A stretch of 64,000 nt of DNA from Hymenobacter sp. YIM 151858-1 (GCF_025979705.1 NZ_CP110136.1:1798001-1862000), one strand, 5' to 3'; counted from the stretch's first letter, positions 52,591 through 62,140 are shown. The notes: generated by a model from the letters alone, not told the origin. Translations and numbers: made by a program.

Positions 52591-54081
52591 ATGCGCATTC
52601 TGCTTACCGGCGCCAACGGCTACATTGGCCAACGCCTGCTGCCGCTGCTGGTAGAAGCCGGCCACGCGGTAACCTGCCTCGTGCGCGACCCGCGCCGCTT
52701 TGTGCTGCCCGCCCCCTTGCACGACCGCGTGCAGATAGTGCAAGCTGACCTGCGCCAACCCGACACCCTGCGCCACCTGCCCCAGGACTTCGACGCGGCG
52801 TATTACCTGGTGCACTCGATGAGCACCAACGGCCGCGACTTTTACCGCGCCGAGCAGCAGTCGGCCAGCAACTTTGTGCAGTACCTCAACGGCACCCGCA
52901 TTCGGCAGGTGATTTACCTCTCGGGCATCGTCAACGATACCAAACTCTCTACCCACCTCCGCTCGCGCCTGGGCGTGGAGCGCGAGCTGAAGAAGGCCTC
53001 CCACGCGCAAGCCACGGTACTGCGCGCCAGCATCATCATCGGCTCGGGTTCGGCATCGTTCGAAATCATCCGCGATTTGGTGGAAAAGCTCCCCGTGATG
53101 GTAGGCCCTAGGTGGCTGAACTCGCGCTGCCAGCCCATTGGCGTGCGCGACGTGATGCACTACCTCACCGCCGTGCTCGACAATCCCGCTTGCCTGGGCA
53201 AAACCTTCGATATCGGCGGGCCCGATGTGCTTACCTACAAGCAAATGCTGCAGGGCTTTGCGCGGCTGCGCGGCTTTCACCGGCCTATTCTTACAGTGCC
53301 GGTGCTCACGCCGCGGTTGTCGTCGTGGTGGTTGTTTTTGGTTACGCGCACCTCGTTTTCGCTGGCGCAAAGCCTGGTCGATTCGCTGAAAAACGACACC
53401 GTGGCCGACTTGCGCCGGAGCATTCGTAAAGCCGTGCCGCACCAGTGCATGAGCTACACCGAAGCCCTGGAGCTGGCTTTCCAGCGCATCGAGCAGAACG
53501 AAGTCATCAGCAGCTGGAAGGATGCCGCCAGCAGCGGCGTGGCCGATAAGAACTACATGGACTACGTGCAGATACCGCAGCACGGCATGTTCTTCGACCG
53601 CCAGGTAATGCACTTTGCCCGCCCGCCCGAGGAGGTGCTCGACAACGTTTGGCGCATTGGCGGCAAGCGCGGCTGGTACAAGGTAGATTGGCTGTGGCGG
53701 GTGCGCGGCCTGCTCGATAAGCTGGTGGGCGGCGTAGGGTTGCGCCGTGGCCGCCGCTCAGCCTCCTCGCTCCGCCCCGGCGACCCGCTCGATTTCTGGC
53801 GCGTGCTGGTAGCCGACCGCACCAGCCGCCGCCTGCTGCTCTACGCCGAAATGAAGCTGCCCGGCGAAGCCTGGCTGCAGTTTCGCATCCTCGATAACCC
53901 CGATGGTACGCACACGCTCGAGCAACTGGCCGCCTTTCGGCCGCGCGGCTTGGCGGGGCGCCTGTACTGGTACTCGCTGGTGCCCTTCCACTTCGTCATC
54001 TTCAAGGGCATGATCGAGAACATTGTACAGTACGGCAGCGCCCGCAGTCCGCAATCGGCTGCGGCGGCCTCGGCCACCTAG
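52591..54081 (+). CDS. SDR-family NAD(P)-binding protein with C-terminal DUF2867 domain
   Basis: A 496-residue two-domain protein. Residues 1-~300: extended SDR/NmrA-like fold with ILLTGANGYIGQRLLPLL and VTCLVRDPRRF, and HSMSTNGRDFYRAEQQSASNF as in the YwnB/NDUFA9-like group. Residues ~340-490: DUF2867 domain (FDRQVMHFARPPEEVLDNVW, RLLLYAEMKLPGEAWLQF, YWYSLVPFHFVIFKGM). This fusion is known in many bacteria; function unknown. A TAAACCTTTG near 52531 could be its promoter. Confidence 0.9.
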   Translation: MRILLTGANGYIGQRLLPLLVEAGHAVTCLVRDPRRFVLPAPLHDRVQIVQADLRQPDTLRHLPQDFDAAYYLVHSMSTNGRDFYRAEQQSASNFVQYLNGTRIRQVIYLSGIVNDTKLSTHLRSRLGVERELKKASHAQATVLRASIIIGSGSASFEIIRDLVEKLPVMVGPRWLNSRCQPIGVRDVMHYLTAVLDNPACLGKTFDIGGPDVLTYKQMLQGFARLRGFHRPILTVPVLTPRLSSWWLFLVTRTSFSLAQSLVDSLKNDTVADLRRSIRKAVPHQCMSYTEALELAFQRIEQNEVISSWKDAASSGVADKNYMDYVQIPQHGMFFDRQVMHFARPPEEVLDNVWRIGGKRGWYKVDWLWRVRGLLDKLVGGVGLRRGRRSASSLRPGDPLDFWRVLVADRTSRRLLLYAEMKLPGEAWLQFRILDNPDGTHTLEQLAAFRPRGLAGRLYWYSLVPFHFVIFKGMIENIVQYGSARSPQSAAAASAT

Positions 54082-54108
54082 GGTGCACGCGCTGCGGCCG
54101 AGCTGCGT

Positions 54109-54861
54109 ATGTTTACCCCCGTGAAACTCGTGTTCCTTGCTTCAGCCCTAGGTTGCCTTGCTGCCGCTGCGCCGGTGCAGGCCCAAACCCCTACCCCGCC
54201 CGGCCGCCAGGTAATCAATAGCTGGTTGGTGGGTACCGAGGCGCTGCTCGGCAAGCAGCCCAACCTGGCCGTTGGCAACCCCGGCTACTGGGCCGCCGGG
54301 CTGCACGTAGCGCACCGCAACCTGTGGCAGGAGTCCGATGCCGACTACAGCACCACCTTCACGGTGGGTTTGCGCGGTGGTTTCGGCAGGCTTACCGGCG
54401 ACTTTCGCTACCCCGTGCTCAGCAACACGCGCCTGTGGGGCCTCAACCCCTACGCCGCCGCCGATGGCCGCTACTTTGGTGGCTCGTTTGGGGTTTGGGT
54501 GGGCAAGCTGGGCTACTACCGCGAGCTGCAGGCCGTGCGCTTTGTGCCGCAGCTGCGCGTGCGCGGCGGCCGCCTCGATAACTGGCACGGCCAACTCGAC
54601 TACGCGCACGACCTCACCGGCCTGGGCAACCCCTCGGCCCGCCTAGGTGCCGGCCGCGGCTTTGGCACCGAGGGGCAGTTCCGGTTGCTGCTGGGCGTGG
54701 CCTTCCCTACGTCGTCGTTCGACAACGAGGCCGCGCAACTCTTCGGGCAGGCGCACTTGACTTTGGGCGATGCCTGGAGCATCAGTGCCTACTACCAGCC
54801 ACCTTTCCGCACGGGCCAATCGCCCACGCAGGGCACCTTGCAGCTCGCCCGCAGCTTATGA
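54109..54861 (+). CDS. outer membrane beta-barrel-like protein
   Basis: A 250-residue exported protein with the signal MFTPVKLVFLASALGCLAAAAPVQAQ. The mature part has many amphipathic strands with aromatic borders (YWAAGLHVAHRNLWQESDAD, YFGGSFGVWVGKLGYYREL, FVPQLRVRGGRLDNWHGQLD, QFRLLLGVAFPTSSFDNEAA), typical of a small porin-like barrel. It ends in LARSL. Function unknown. Possible GTG start four codons later. Confidence 0.72.
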   Translation: MFTPVKLVFLASALGCLAAAAPVQAQTPTPPGRQVINSWLVGTEALLGKQPNLAVGNPGYWAAGLHVAHRNLWQESDADYSTTFTVGLRGGFGRLTGDFRYPVLSNTRLWGLNPYAAADGRYFGGSFGVWVGKLGYYRELQAVRFVPQLRVRGGRLDNWHGQLDYAHDLTGLGNPSARLGAGRGFGTEGQFRLLLGVAFPTSSFDNEAAQLFGQAHLTLGDAWSISAYYQPPFRTGQSPTQGTLQLARSL

Positions 54862-54872
54862 CCTAGGGCCAC

Positions 54873-55097
54873 CTAAAGCCGGCGCACCAGCCACATAATC
54901 GCACTCAGCACCAAACTAAGCAGCAGCATCGATACGATGGGTGCGTAGAAGCGGAAGTTGGGCCGCTCGATGCGGATGTCGCCGGGCAGGCGCCCGAACC
55001 AGCTGAACAGGCTGCCGCCACCTAGCCAGATGATGGCGCCGAGCACCACCACGCCGAGGCCAATAATAACGAGCAGTTTACCGAGTTGCGGAGGCAT
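54873..55097 (-). CDS. DUF2905 family small membrane protein
   Basis: A 74-residue protein starting MPPQLGKLLVIIGLGVVVLG, with WLGGGSLFSWFGRLPGDIRI (the conserved GRLPGDI motif) and a second C-terminal transmembrane helix (APIVSMLLLSLVLSAIMWL). This matches DUF2905, a two-helix membrane protein family of unknown function. Convergent with the preceding barrel gene, 11 bp apart. Confidence 0.9.
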   Translation of the reverse strand: MPPQLGKLLVIIGLGVVVLGAIIWLGGGSLFSWFGRLPGDIRIERPNFRFYAPIVSMLLLSLVLSAIMWLVRRL

Positions 55098-55136
55098 AGT
55101 GCATGTGGGTTTCCCGCGGAGGGGGCAGCGGTTTTA

Positions 55137-55196
55137 CGCAGAAGTAGCAGAGTTCAGCGCCCTCTGCGCCGAACTTCTGCGTCCTCTGCGGGCTAA
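55137..55196. repeat. CTCTGCG-type imperfect inverted repeat
   Basis: CGCAGAAG-TAGCAGAG pairs with CTCTGCGCCGAACTTCTGCG, followed by TCCTCTGCGGGCTAA, which also ends the repeat at 45891-45970. It lies between topB and the DUF2905 gene. Confidence 0.6.
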
Positions 55197-55202
55197 CGGC
55201 AC

Positions 55203-57752
55203 CTAGCCCTTCTTCTCGAACACAAACTTCACCTCGCCCTCGGCCGTCACTTCCAGGGCAGCCTCGAACTTGGCGCCGGTACGCTGCGAGGTAAAGCCCC
55301 GGATTACATCCGATTTGCCGCGGCGCAGCAGCTTGGCCACTTGCGCATCGGTAAGCTGGCGGCCGCAGAGCTCGAGCGGCACCCGAAACTGGCAGTCTTC
55401 GCGGAAGCGCGAGCAGCCCCAGGCCGTTTTGCCCTTGAGCATGGTACCCAGGCGGCACACCGGGCAGGGTATCTGCTGCGGCTTGTCGTCGGCGGCGGGC
55501 TTGCTTTCGGCGGCGCGTTGCAGCTCGGGCTGGTGCTTGGCGTTCAGGCCAATGGCCGCGTCGAACTTCTGCCCTAGGTCGTCGATGAAGCCTTTGATGA
55601 CGGGAGTGCGGCCTTTGCTCAGCAACGCCTGCACTTGCTTGTCGGTGAACTTCTTGCCCTCGAACACCAGCGGCAACCGGAACTGGCACCCCTCGCGGAA
55701 GCGCGAGCAACCGAAGGCCGTTTTGCCCTTCAGCACGTGGCCCTGGCCGCAAGCCGGACAACCACCTAGGGCACCATCGGGGCCGGGCGTGGCGGGGGCC
55801 GCCGACTTGGCGGGCGCGGGTTTGCTGCCGCCGTTTTTAGCGGCCGAAGCAGCGGCTTCGGTGGCCGTGGGCGGCGGGGCCACCATGCGGGCGCGGTCTT
55901 GCTTTACCTCCTGCACCATCTCCTGCACCAAGCCTTTCAGCTCGGCCAGAAACTGATCGGGCTCGAGGTTGCCGCCTTCAATCTGGCGCAGCTTCCGCTC
56001 CCACTGGCCCGTCAGCTCCGCCGATTTCAGCGTGGGGTTCCGAATCAGGCCAATCAGCTCCACCCCCGTTGGCGTGGGCACAATGCGCTTTTTCTCGCGC
56101 TGGATGTAGCCGCGCTTAAACAGTGTTTCGATGATGGCGGCACGGGTAGAAGGGCGGCCGATGCCGTTTTCCTTCATGGCCTGGCGCAGCTCCTCGTCCT
56201 CCACGTTGCGGCCGGCGGTTTCCATGCCGCGCAGCAGCATGGCCTCGGTGTACTCGCGCGGCGGCTGGGTTACTTTCTGATCGAGGCGCGGCTTGTGCGG
56301 GCCCGATTCGCCCTTCGTGAACGAGGGCAGCACGGTGTTCACCACGTCGTCGTCGCCCTCGCCGGCTTTGGCCGTGCTAGGTGCCTGCTGCTGCGTGGGG
56401 TCGCCGTACACAATGCGCCAGCCGGGGTTGAGGATCTGCCGGCCGCGCACCCGGAACGGGTGCCCCGCCGCCTCGGCCGTTACGGTGGTGTTCGAGACTT
56501 CGCAATCCGGATAGAACGCAGCCAGAAAACGGCGCACAATGATATCGTACACGTTGTGCTCGGCCTGGCTGAGGCCGCCGGGCGCGTTGCCCGTCGGGAT
56601 GATGGCGTGGTGGTCGGTAACCTTGTTGTTGTTGAAGACCTTGGAGGACTTCCGAATCTTGTCGGCCAGCAGCGGCTGCACCAAGGTGCGGTACGGCCCG
56701 CTGATGCCCTGCAGAATGCCGGGAATTTTGGCGTACTGGTCGTCGGGCAAGAAGGTGGTATCCACGCGCGGGTAGCTGACTACCTTCTTCTCGTAGAGGC
56801 TCTGCACGGTTTTGAGCGTGTCCTCGGCCGAGAGACCCAGCTGGTTGTTGCACTGCACCTGCAGCGAGGTAAGGTCGAACAAGGCAGGCGGCGACTCCAG
56901 CGCCTTCTTAATTTCGACGCCGGTAACCGTCAGGGGCGCATCCTTTACGGCGGCCATGGCGGCATCGGCTTCCTCCTGGCTTACGAAGTAGCCGCGCGCT
57001 TTCAGGCGGGCCTTTTCGTCGGGCTCGTCGTCGTCGGCTTTGCCTTTTTTGGGCGGCGCCACGTGGCTGAACAAGGTGCCGCGGTACTCGGTGCGCAGTA
57101 CCCAATAAGGCTCGGGCTTAAAGTTGCGAATCTCGTGGTAGCGGTCGACGAGCAGGGCCAGCGTGGGCGTTTGCACGCGGCCCAGGCTCAGCACCTGCCC
57201 ACGGCCCGAGGCGTACTTCAGGGTAAACAGGCGGGTGGCGTTCAGGCCGAGCAGCCAGTCGCCGATGGCGCGGCTCTTGCCGGCCATGTACAGACGATCG
57301 AACTCCTTCCCCTCGCGCAGGTTGGCAAAGCCCTGCCGAATGGCTTCCTCGGTGAGCGACGAAATCCAGAGGCGCTTGAAGGGCTTGCGGTACTTGGCCT
57401 CGGTAAGCACCCAGCGCTGAATCACCTCCCCCTCCTGGCCCGCGTCGCCGCAGTTGATTACCTCCTCGGCACTGTTCAGCAAGTTTCGGATAACCGCGAA
57501 CTGCTTGCGCACGCCGTCGTCCTGCATCAGCTTAATGCCAAACTGCTCGGGCATCATGGGCAGGTCGTGAATGCTCCAGCGCTTCCACTCGGGGCGGTAA
57601 TCCTCGGGCTCCTTCAGGGTGCAGAAGTGCCCGAACGTCCAGGTGACTTGGTAACCGTTGCCCTCGTAGTAGCCGTCCATGCGCCGGTTGGCACCTAGCA
57701 CGTTGGCTATTTCGCGGGCTACGCTGGGTTTTTCGGCAATGCAGACTTTCAC
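55203..57752 (-). CDS. topB: DNA topoisomerase III with two C-terminal zinc-ribbon-like repeats
   Basis: An 849-residue type IA topoisomerase that relaxes or decatenates DNA. The start is GTG (VKVCIAEKPSVAREI); no ATG is available. Toprim region: NCGDAGQEGEVI. Catalytic Tyr in VVSYPRVDTTFLP; ENGIGRPSTRAAIIETL is the second family motif. The C-terminus holds two topoisomerase zinc-ribbon units (CPACGQGHVLKGKTAFGCSRF and CPVCRLGTMLKGKTAWGCSRF), each with four Cys-like positions, and the repeat VIRGFTSQRTGAKFEAAL. Longer than E. coli TopB (~650) because of this tail. Confidence 0.95.
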   Translation of the reverse strand: MKVCIAEKPSVAREIANVLGANRRMDGYYEGNGYQVTWTFGHFCTLKEPEDYRPEWKRWSIHDLPMMPEQFGIKLMQDDGVRKQFAVIRNLLNSAEEVINCGDAGQEGEVIQRWVLTEAKYRKPFKRLWISSLTEEAIRQGFANLREGKEFDRLYMAGKSRAIGDWLLGLNATRLFTLKYASGRGQVLSLGRVQTPTLALLVDRYHEIRNFKPEPYWVLRTEYRGTLFSHVAPPKKGKADDDEPDEKARLKARGYFVSQEEADAAMAAVKDAPLTVTGVEIKKALESPPALFDLTSLQVQCNNQLGLSAEDTLKTVQSLYEKKVVSYPRVDTTFLPDDQYAKIPGILQGISGPYRTLVQPLLADKIRKSSKVFNNNKVTDHHAIIPTGNAPGGLSQAEHNVYDIIVRRFLAAFYPDCEVSNTTVTAEAAGHPFRVRGRQILNPGWRIVYGDPTQQQAPSTAKAGEGDDDVVNTVLPSFTKGESGPHKPRLDQKVTQPPREYTEAMLLRGMETAGRNVEDEELRQAMKENGIGRPSTRAAIIETLFKRGYIQREKKRIVPTPTGVELIGLIRNPTLKSAELTGQWERKLRQIEGGNLEPDQFLAELKGLVQEMVQEVKQDRARMVAPPPTATEAAASAAKNGGSKPAPAKSAAPATPGPDGALGGCPACGQGHVLKGKTAFGCSRFREGCQFRLPLVFEGKKFTDKQVQALLSKGRTPVIKGFIDDLGQKFDAAIGLNAKHQPELQRAAESKPAADDKPQQIPCPVCRLGTMLKGKTAWGCSRFREDCQFRVPLELCGRQLTDAQVAKLLRRGKSDVIRGFTSQRTGAKFEAALEVTAEGEVKFVFEKKG

Positions 57753-57883
57753 TATCGCAGGTTCTCGCTGATTCGGTAAGCTGCCGCTGCGCGGCGGGCG
57801 GCAGCGACATAGCAATCAACAAAGATACGCCGAGAAAAAGTCGTTTGGGGCGGGCCAACCAGGCCCCGGAACTGCCCGAAACG

Positions 57884-57917
57884 CAAAAACCTCCGGGCTA
57901 AGGGCCCGGAGGTTTTG
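57884..57917 (-). terminator. terminator of the carbonic anhydrase gene
   Basis: AAAACCTCCGGGC / GCCCGGAGGTTTT, a 13-bp stem with a 5-nt loop, lies between the carbonic anhydrase stop and topB and works on the minus strand. Confidence 0.85.
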
Positions 57918-57966
57918 CATGGGGGTCGGCGAGCTATCAGCCGCACCCAAAAGACGAAGCCGAAAC

Positions 57967-58725
57967 CTAGGCGGTTTGCTTGGCTCCGTTTTGTTCGGCG
58001 GCCGGCGTGGCCTCTTGTTTCTTGCCTTTGCCGGCGCCGTGCTGCTGCTGCAGTTGCTGCTGCAACTCAGCCTGCACTGCCGAATCGAGCGCGGCGTTGG
58101 GTTTCGAAATGGTGCTGTAGATGTGGCTGAACTCGTCCATGTCGCGGGTGTCCACTTCCAGGTCGTGCAGAATGCCCTCGCTGATGTCGTACACCAGGCC
58201 GTGCAGCTGCGGCGGGTTGGGCTTGGTGCGGGCGTTCTGGATGATGTTGGTTTTGGCCAGGTTGCGCACCTGCTCAATCACGTTGAGCTCCACGAGGCGG
58301 CGCAGGCGCTGGTCCTCGTCCTGAATGCGCAGCAGCTCCGTTTCGTGCAAGCGAATTACGTCGCGGATGTTGGTGAGCCAGCTGTCGATGAGGCCGTGCT
58401 GCTTGTTGGAGGCGGCCGCAGCCACGCCGCCGCAACCGTAGTGGCCTACCACCAGAATCACCTCTACCTTAAGCACTTCCACCGCGTACTGCAGCACCGA
58501 CAGCATGTTCATGTCGGTGGTTACAACCATGTTGGCAATGTTGCGGTGCGTGAACATTTCGCCCGGCTTGGTGCCGGTGATGGCCGAGCCCGGCACCCGC
58601 GAATCGGAGCAGCCGATGAACAGGTAGCGCGGCTTTTGGCCCTGCGAAAGTTTTTGGAAGTATTCCGGGTCTTCGGCCAGGCGGGCCTCCACCCAGCGGC
58701 GGTTGCCATCAAGAATGTGTTGCAT
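57967..58725 (-). CDS. beta-class carbonic anhydrase
   Basis: A 252-residue zinc enzyme interconverting CO2 and bicarbonate. Zinc ligands: Cys39 (IGCSDSRVPG) with Asp41-Arg43 dyad, His95 and Cys98 (VVGHYGCGGV). The last ~35 residues are a Gln/Lys/Ala-rich tail. It lies 66 bp downstream of the SulP transporter gene on the same strand, a pairing seen in bicarbonate uptake systems. Confidence 0.95.
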   Translation of the reverse strand: MQHILDGNRRWVEARLAEDPEYFQKLSQGQKPRYLFIGCSDSRVPGSAITGTKPGEMFTHRNIANMVVTTDMNMLSVLQYAVEVLKVEVILVVGHYGCGGVAAAASNKQHGLIDSWLTNIRDVIRLHETELLRIQDEDQRLRRLVELNVIEQVRNLAKTNIIQNARTKPNPPQLHGLVYDISEGILHDLEVDTRDMDEFSHIYSTISKPNAALDSAVQAELQQQLQQQHGAGKGKKQEATPAAEQNGAKQTA

Positions 58726-58791
58726 AAACGGGAATGAGAAACTGAGTTAGTGGGTGGTAACGCGGAAATAACCGTGGGTGTTTGCCCTAGG

Positions 58792-60414
58792 TTAGTGGCC
58801 CAAAACATGCACCTGCGGGATGTCGCGCAGGACCAGCTCGATGCCGCGGTCTTTGGCACTCTGCCGGAAGTTTTCGATGGCCTCGAGCACGTCGTAGTCG
58901 ATGGAAACCGAGTCGGAGCCGTCCAGAATCACGCGCGTGCCGGGCTTAAAGTTGTCGAGCGTGGTGGTGATGGCCGCTTTGTTCAGGAATGATACGTGCT
59001 CGGCCAGCTTGAGGTGCACGGTGCCGGGCTGGTGGTCGGGCTCGTAGTGGAAGAAGTAAGCCGATTCGGCGTTGGCTTTCAGGATGAAGAAGGCGGCCAC
59101 GGCCAGGCCCACGCCCACGCCCTTCAGCAGGTCGGTGAACAGGATGACGCCCACCGTTATTACGAAAGGCAGGAACTGCGCCCAACCTAGCTTCCACTGC
59201 GTGAGGTACAGGCCGGGCTTCGTGAGTTTGTAGCCCACCATCAGCAGCACGGCGGCCAGCGCCGAGAGCGGAATCAGGTTCAGCGCGTCTTCGAGGAACA
59301 GCACCGCCAGCAGCAGCAGCGTGCCGTGGAAGAAGGCCGAGATGCGCGTGGCGCCGCCGGCGTTGATGTTGGCCGACGAGCGCACGATTACGGCCGTGAG
59401 CGGCAAACCGCCCAGCAAGCCCGAAATGATGTTGCCCGTGCCCTGCGCCACCAGCTCGCGGTTGGTGGGCGTGTTGCGCTTCAGCGGATCGAGCTTATCC
59501 ACGGCCTCCACGCTCAGCAGCGACTCGAGCGAGGCAACGATGCCAATGGTAAGGGCCAGCAGGTAGATGTTGCCGTTCAGCAGCACGCTCCAATCGGGGA
59601 AGCGCAGGGAGCCCAGCACATCGTTGATGGAGCTGATAACGGGCAGTTTAACCAGGTGCGTGGTCTTCACCTGCCACTCGGGGCGCAGGCTACCTAGGGC
59701 CAGGTTGATGAGAATGGAGCACACCACCACGATGAGCGCCCCCGGCACCAGGCCCAGCACCTTGCTGCGCTTGATGAAGGGCCGCTCCCAGAGCAGCAGC
59801 ACCGTTAGCGAGAACAGGCCGATGAGCAAAGCGCCCGGCTGCAGTTCGCCCAGAGCCCGTCCAATCGACGAGAACGTGTTCATGCCATCGGGCTGGAAGA
59901 AGTTGAGGTCTTCGAAAAAGTCCTCGTCGCCGCCCAAAAAGTGCGGAATCTGCTTCAGGATGAGGATGAGGCCGATGGCAGCCAGCATACCCCGAATAAC
60001 CGAGGTAGGAAAATACATGCCGATGACGCCGGCTTTCAGCGAACCTAGGGCAATTTGGAGCACCCCAGCCAGCACCACCGCTACCAGAAAGGCCTCGTAG
60101 CTGCCGGCTTGCTGAATGCCTGCCAGCACGATGGTGGTGAGGCCGGCGGCCGGGCCGCTTACGCTAAGGGCCGAGCCGCTAACCCAGCTTACCACTACCC
60201 CACCCACAATACCGGCTATCAGGCCGGCGAGCAACGGGGCTCCGGAGGCAAGCGAAATGCCCAGGCACAAGGGCAATGCCACCAGAAATACGACCAGACC
60301 GGCCGGCAAATCTTTAGCCAGTGTATTCTTATACGACGGCGTGGGGCCTGCCGGCGGAGCCGTAGCGGGCGGAATGGCCGGCATGGGCGGGGTTGATACT
60401 GTTGTGGTATCCAT
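58792..60414 (-). CDS. SulP-family anion transporter with STAS domain
   Basis: A 540-residue membrane transporter: DLPAGLVVFLVALPLCLGIS is the SulP start, then ~12 helices including SGPAAGLTTIVLAGI and SVEAVDKLDPLKRNTPTNRELVAQG. The C-terminal STAS domain begins near residue 440 (LDGSDSVSIDYDVLEAI, the nucleotide-like STAS loop) . The neighbouring carbonic anhydrase favours bicarbonate as the substrate (BicA-like) over sulphate. An N-terminal Pro/Thr-rich stretch precedes the first helix. The start is set at MDTTTVSTPP. Confidence 0.93.
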   Translation of the reverse strand: MDTTTVSTPPMPAIPPATAPPAGPTPSYKNTLAKDLPAGLVVFLVALPLCLGISLASGAPLLAGLIAGIVGGVVVSWVSGSALSVSGPAAGLTTIVLAGIQQAGSYEAFLVAVVLAGVLQIALGSLKAGVIGMYFPTSVIRGMLAAIGLILILKQIPHFLGGDEDFFEDLNFFQPDGMNTFSSIGRALGELQPGALLIGLFSLTVLLLWERPFIKRSKVLGLVPGALIVVVCSILINLALGSLRPEWQVKTTHLVKLPVISSINDVLGSLRFPDWSVLLNGNIYLLALTIGIVASLESLLSVEAVDKLDPLKRNTPTNRELVAQGTGNIISGLLGGLPLTAVIVRSSANINAGGATRISAFFHGTLLLLAVLFLEDALNLIPLSALAAVLLMVGYKLTKPGLYLTQWKLGWAQFLPFVITVGVILFTDLLKGVGVGLAVAAFFILKANAESAYFFHYEPDHQPGTVHLKLAEHVSFLNKAAITTTLDNFKPGTRVILDGSDSVSIDYDVLEAIENFRQSAKDRGIELVLRDIPQVHVLGH

Positions 60415-60568
60415 GGGGGAAGGCGAAATAAATAGCAACCGGATAAGCCGCCGCCGCAACACCGCGCGCACGACTTCCATTTGCTGCAATTTCCCCTGCC
60501 CGTGTTAAGACGGAGTTAAACCCGAATTAAAGCCCGGTTAAATAGTTAAAGAATAATTAAAGCCGGGC

Positions 60569-61954
60569 TTACAACAGCCGCGGCAGCTCCAGCACCACCT
60601 TTGTGCCCTCGCCCAGCTGGCTTTCTACCTGAATACTACCGCCGTGCAGTGCCATGATTTGGTGGGTAAGCGGCAGGCCAATGCCGTGGCCGGGTACGCC
60701 GCGGGCGTTGTCGGCCCGGAAGAAGGGCACGAACACCTGCTGCCGGTCGGCTTCGTGCATGCCCACGCCCCAGTCCTGCACCTCCAGGCGCACCTTGCGG
60801 GCCGAGGCACTGAGGGTAGCCAGCACCGGCCGCGGGGCGCCGCGCGAAAACTTGCAGGCGTTTTCGAGCACGTTGAGCGCGGCCGAAAGCAGCAGCGCCT
60901 CGTTGCCGTTTACCACGGGCTCAATGTCGGCGGGCAGCTGAAAATCGAGGTCGATGCGGCAGGTTTGGTGCCGGCGCTGCACCTCTTCGTGGGCTTGCAG
61001 CAGCAGCTCATCGAGGCGCAACGGAGCCAGGGGCACCTGCGAGGGGTCGTCGGAGGCGCGGGCAATCTGCAGCAGCCCGTTGGCGAGGTCCTTAAGCAGG
61101 CGGGCGGCATCGAGGGTGTTGCGTAATACCTGCTGGTACTCCTCGGCGGTGCGTGGTTGCAGCAGGGCTACCTCCAGCTCTCCGATGAGCACCGTAAGCG
61201 GCGTGCGCAGCTCATGCGACGCATCGCGCACGAAGGTGCGCTGCCCCACAAACGCGGTTTGCAGCCGGTCGAGCAAGCTGTTGAACGTGCGCGCCAGCTG
61301 CGACACCTCGTCCTGCCCGTCGGCGCCCGAGAGGCGGCGGTACATATCGGAGGCGGTAATGCTGCTCATCTCCTGCACGGCCAGGCGCATGGGCCGCAGC
61401 GCCTGCCCCGCAAACACCCAGCCGCCAATGCCCGTCACCACTAGCGAAATCAGGAAGCCCGTGATAAGTACCGTGCGCAAGGTGCCCAGCTTTTGCTCGC
61501 TATCGGCATCCTTCGACCAGGCCACAATTAAAAAGCGGCCGCGCCCGGGCACCACAAAGTACATGCCCACGGTGTAGCGCCAGTCGGGCAGTTTCTGCAC
61601 CATGGGCTTGCCGGTTTGCCCGAGCCAGCCGTCGGGCAGGGCGCGGCTGGTGGTTTCGCCCTCCCGAAACATCAACCGCCCGCCTAGGTCGTAAATGCGC
61701 ACCTCCTCGTCGGGGAGGGTGCGGTAGAACTGGCGCAGGTAGCGGCTGTAGTGGGCGCGGCTGCGCGCGTCGTTTTTAGGCTGGCTGCCGTCGAAGTACA
61801 CGTGCGCCACCACCAGCGCGCGGTTGCGCAAACTCTCCTCGAACGACTGGCTGCGCGAGAGGGACGTGAAAAGGTAAATCAGCGCCGAAAACAGCAGCAA
61901 GGTGCAGGCCACAATGGCCGCAAACTGCAGCGCCAGGCGCAGGCGGATAGACAT
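60569..61954 (-). CDS. sensor histidine kinase, HAMP-containing
   Basis: A 461-residue kinase. TM1 (residues ~10-31), periplasmic sensor (~32-160), TM2 (~162-183), HAMP (~183-235), then the phospho-acceptor His247 in DASHELRTPLTVL. N-box NVLENACKFS, G1 DWGVGMHEAD, G2 GHGIGLPLT are all intact. It is the partner of the OmpR-type regulator just upstream. The 186-bp gap between them contains a repeat with TTTGGGAGTT units. Confidence 0.94.
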   Translation of the reverse strand: MSIRLRLALQFAAIVACTLLLFSALIYLFTSLSRSQSFEESLRNRALVVAHVYFDGSQPKNDARSRAHYSRYLRQFYRTLPDEEVRIYDLGGRLMFREGETTSRALPDGWLGQTGKPMVQKLPDWRYTVGMYFVVPGRGRFLIVAWSKDADSEQKLGTLRTVLITGFLISLVVTGIGGWVFAGQALRPMRLAVQEMSSITASDMYRRLSGADGQDEVSQLARTFNSLLDRLQTAFVGQRTFVRDASHELRTPLTVLIGELEVALLQPRTAEEYQQVLRNTLDAARLLKDLANGLLQIARASDDPSQVPLAPLRLDELLLQAHEEVQRRHQTCRIDLDFQLPADIEPVVNGNEALLLSAALNVLENACKFSRGAPRPVLATLSASARKVRLEVQDWGVGMHEADRQQVFVPFFRADNARGVPGHGIGLPLTHQIMALHGGSIQVESQLGEGTKVVLELPRLL

Positions 61955-61967
61955 GGGGCAGTTATAG

Positions 61968-62117
61968 GAGTTTGGGAGTTGGGGAGTTTAAGAGTTTGGG
62001 AGTTGGAAAGGTCAGGGTTGAGAGGTGCTTTAGGTAAAACGTAGGCCGGGCACCTAGGGCCCGTAGGCGCAATGGCCTCAGGCCACCAACCTCGCCAATT
62101 CACCAACTCCCAAACTC
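61968..62117. repeat. GAGTTTGGGAGTTGG repeats between the regulator and kinase genes
   Basis: Direct copies at 61968-61982 and 61992-62006 and an inverted copy at 62103-62117, exact over 15 bp. They lie inside a two-component operon, where the gap is unusually long. The centre holds a CCTAGG site. Confidence 0.75.
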
Positions 62118-62140
62118 AAAACTCTTAATTCACCAACTCT

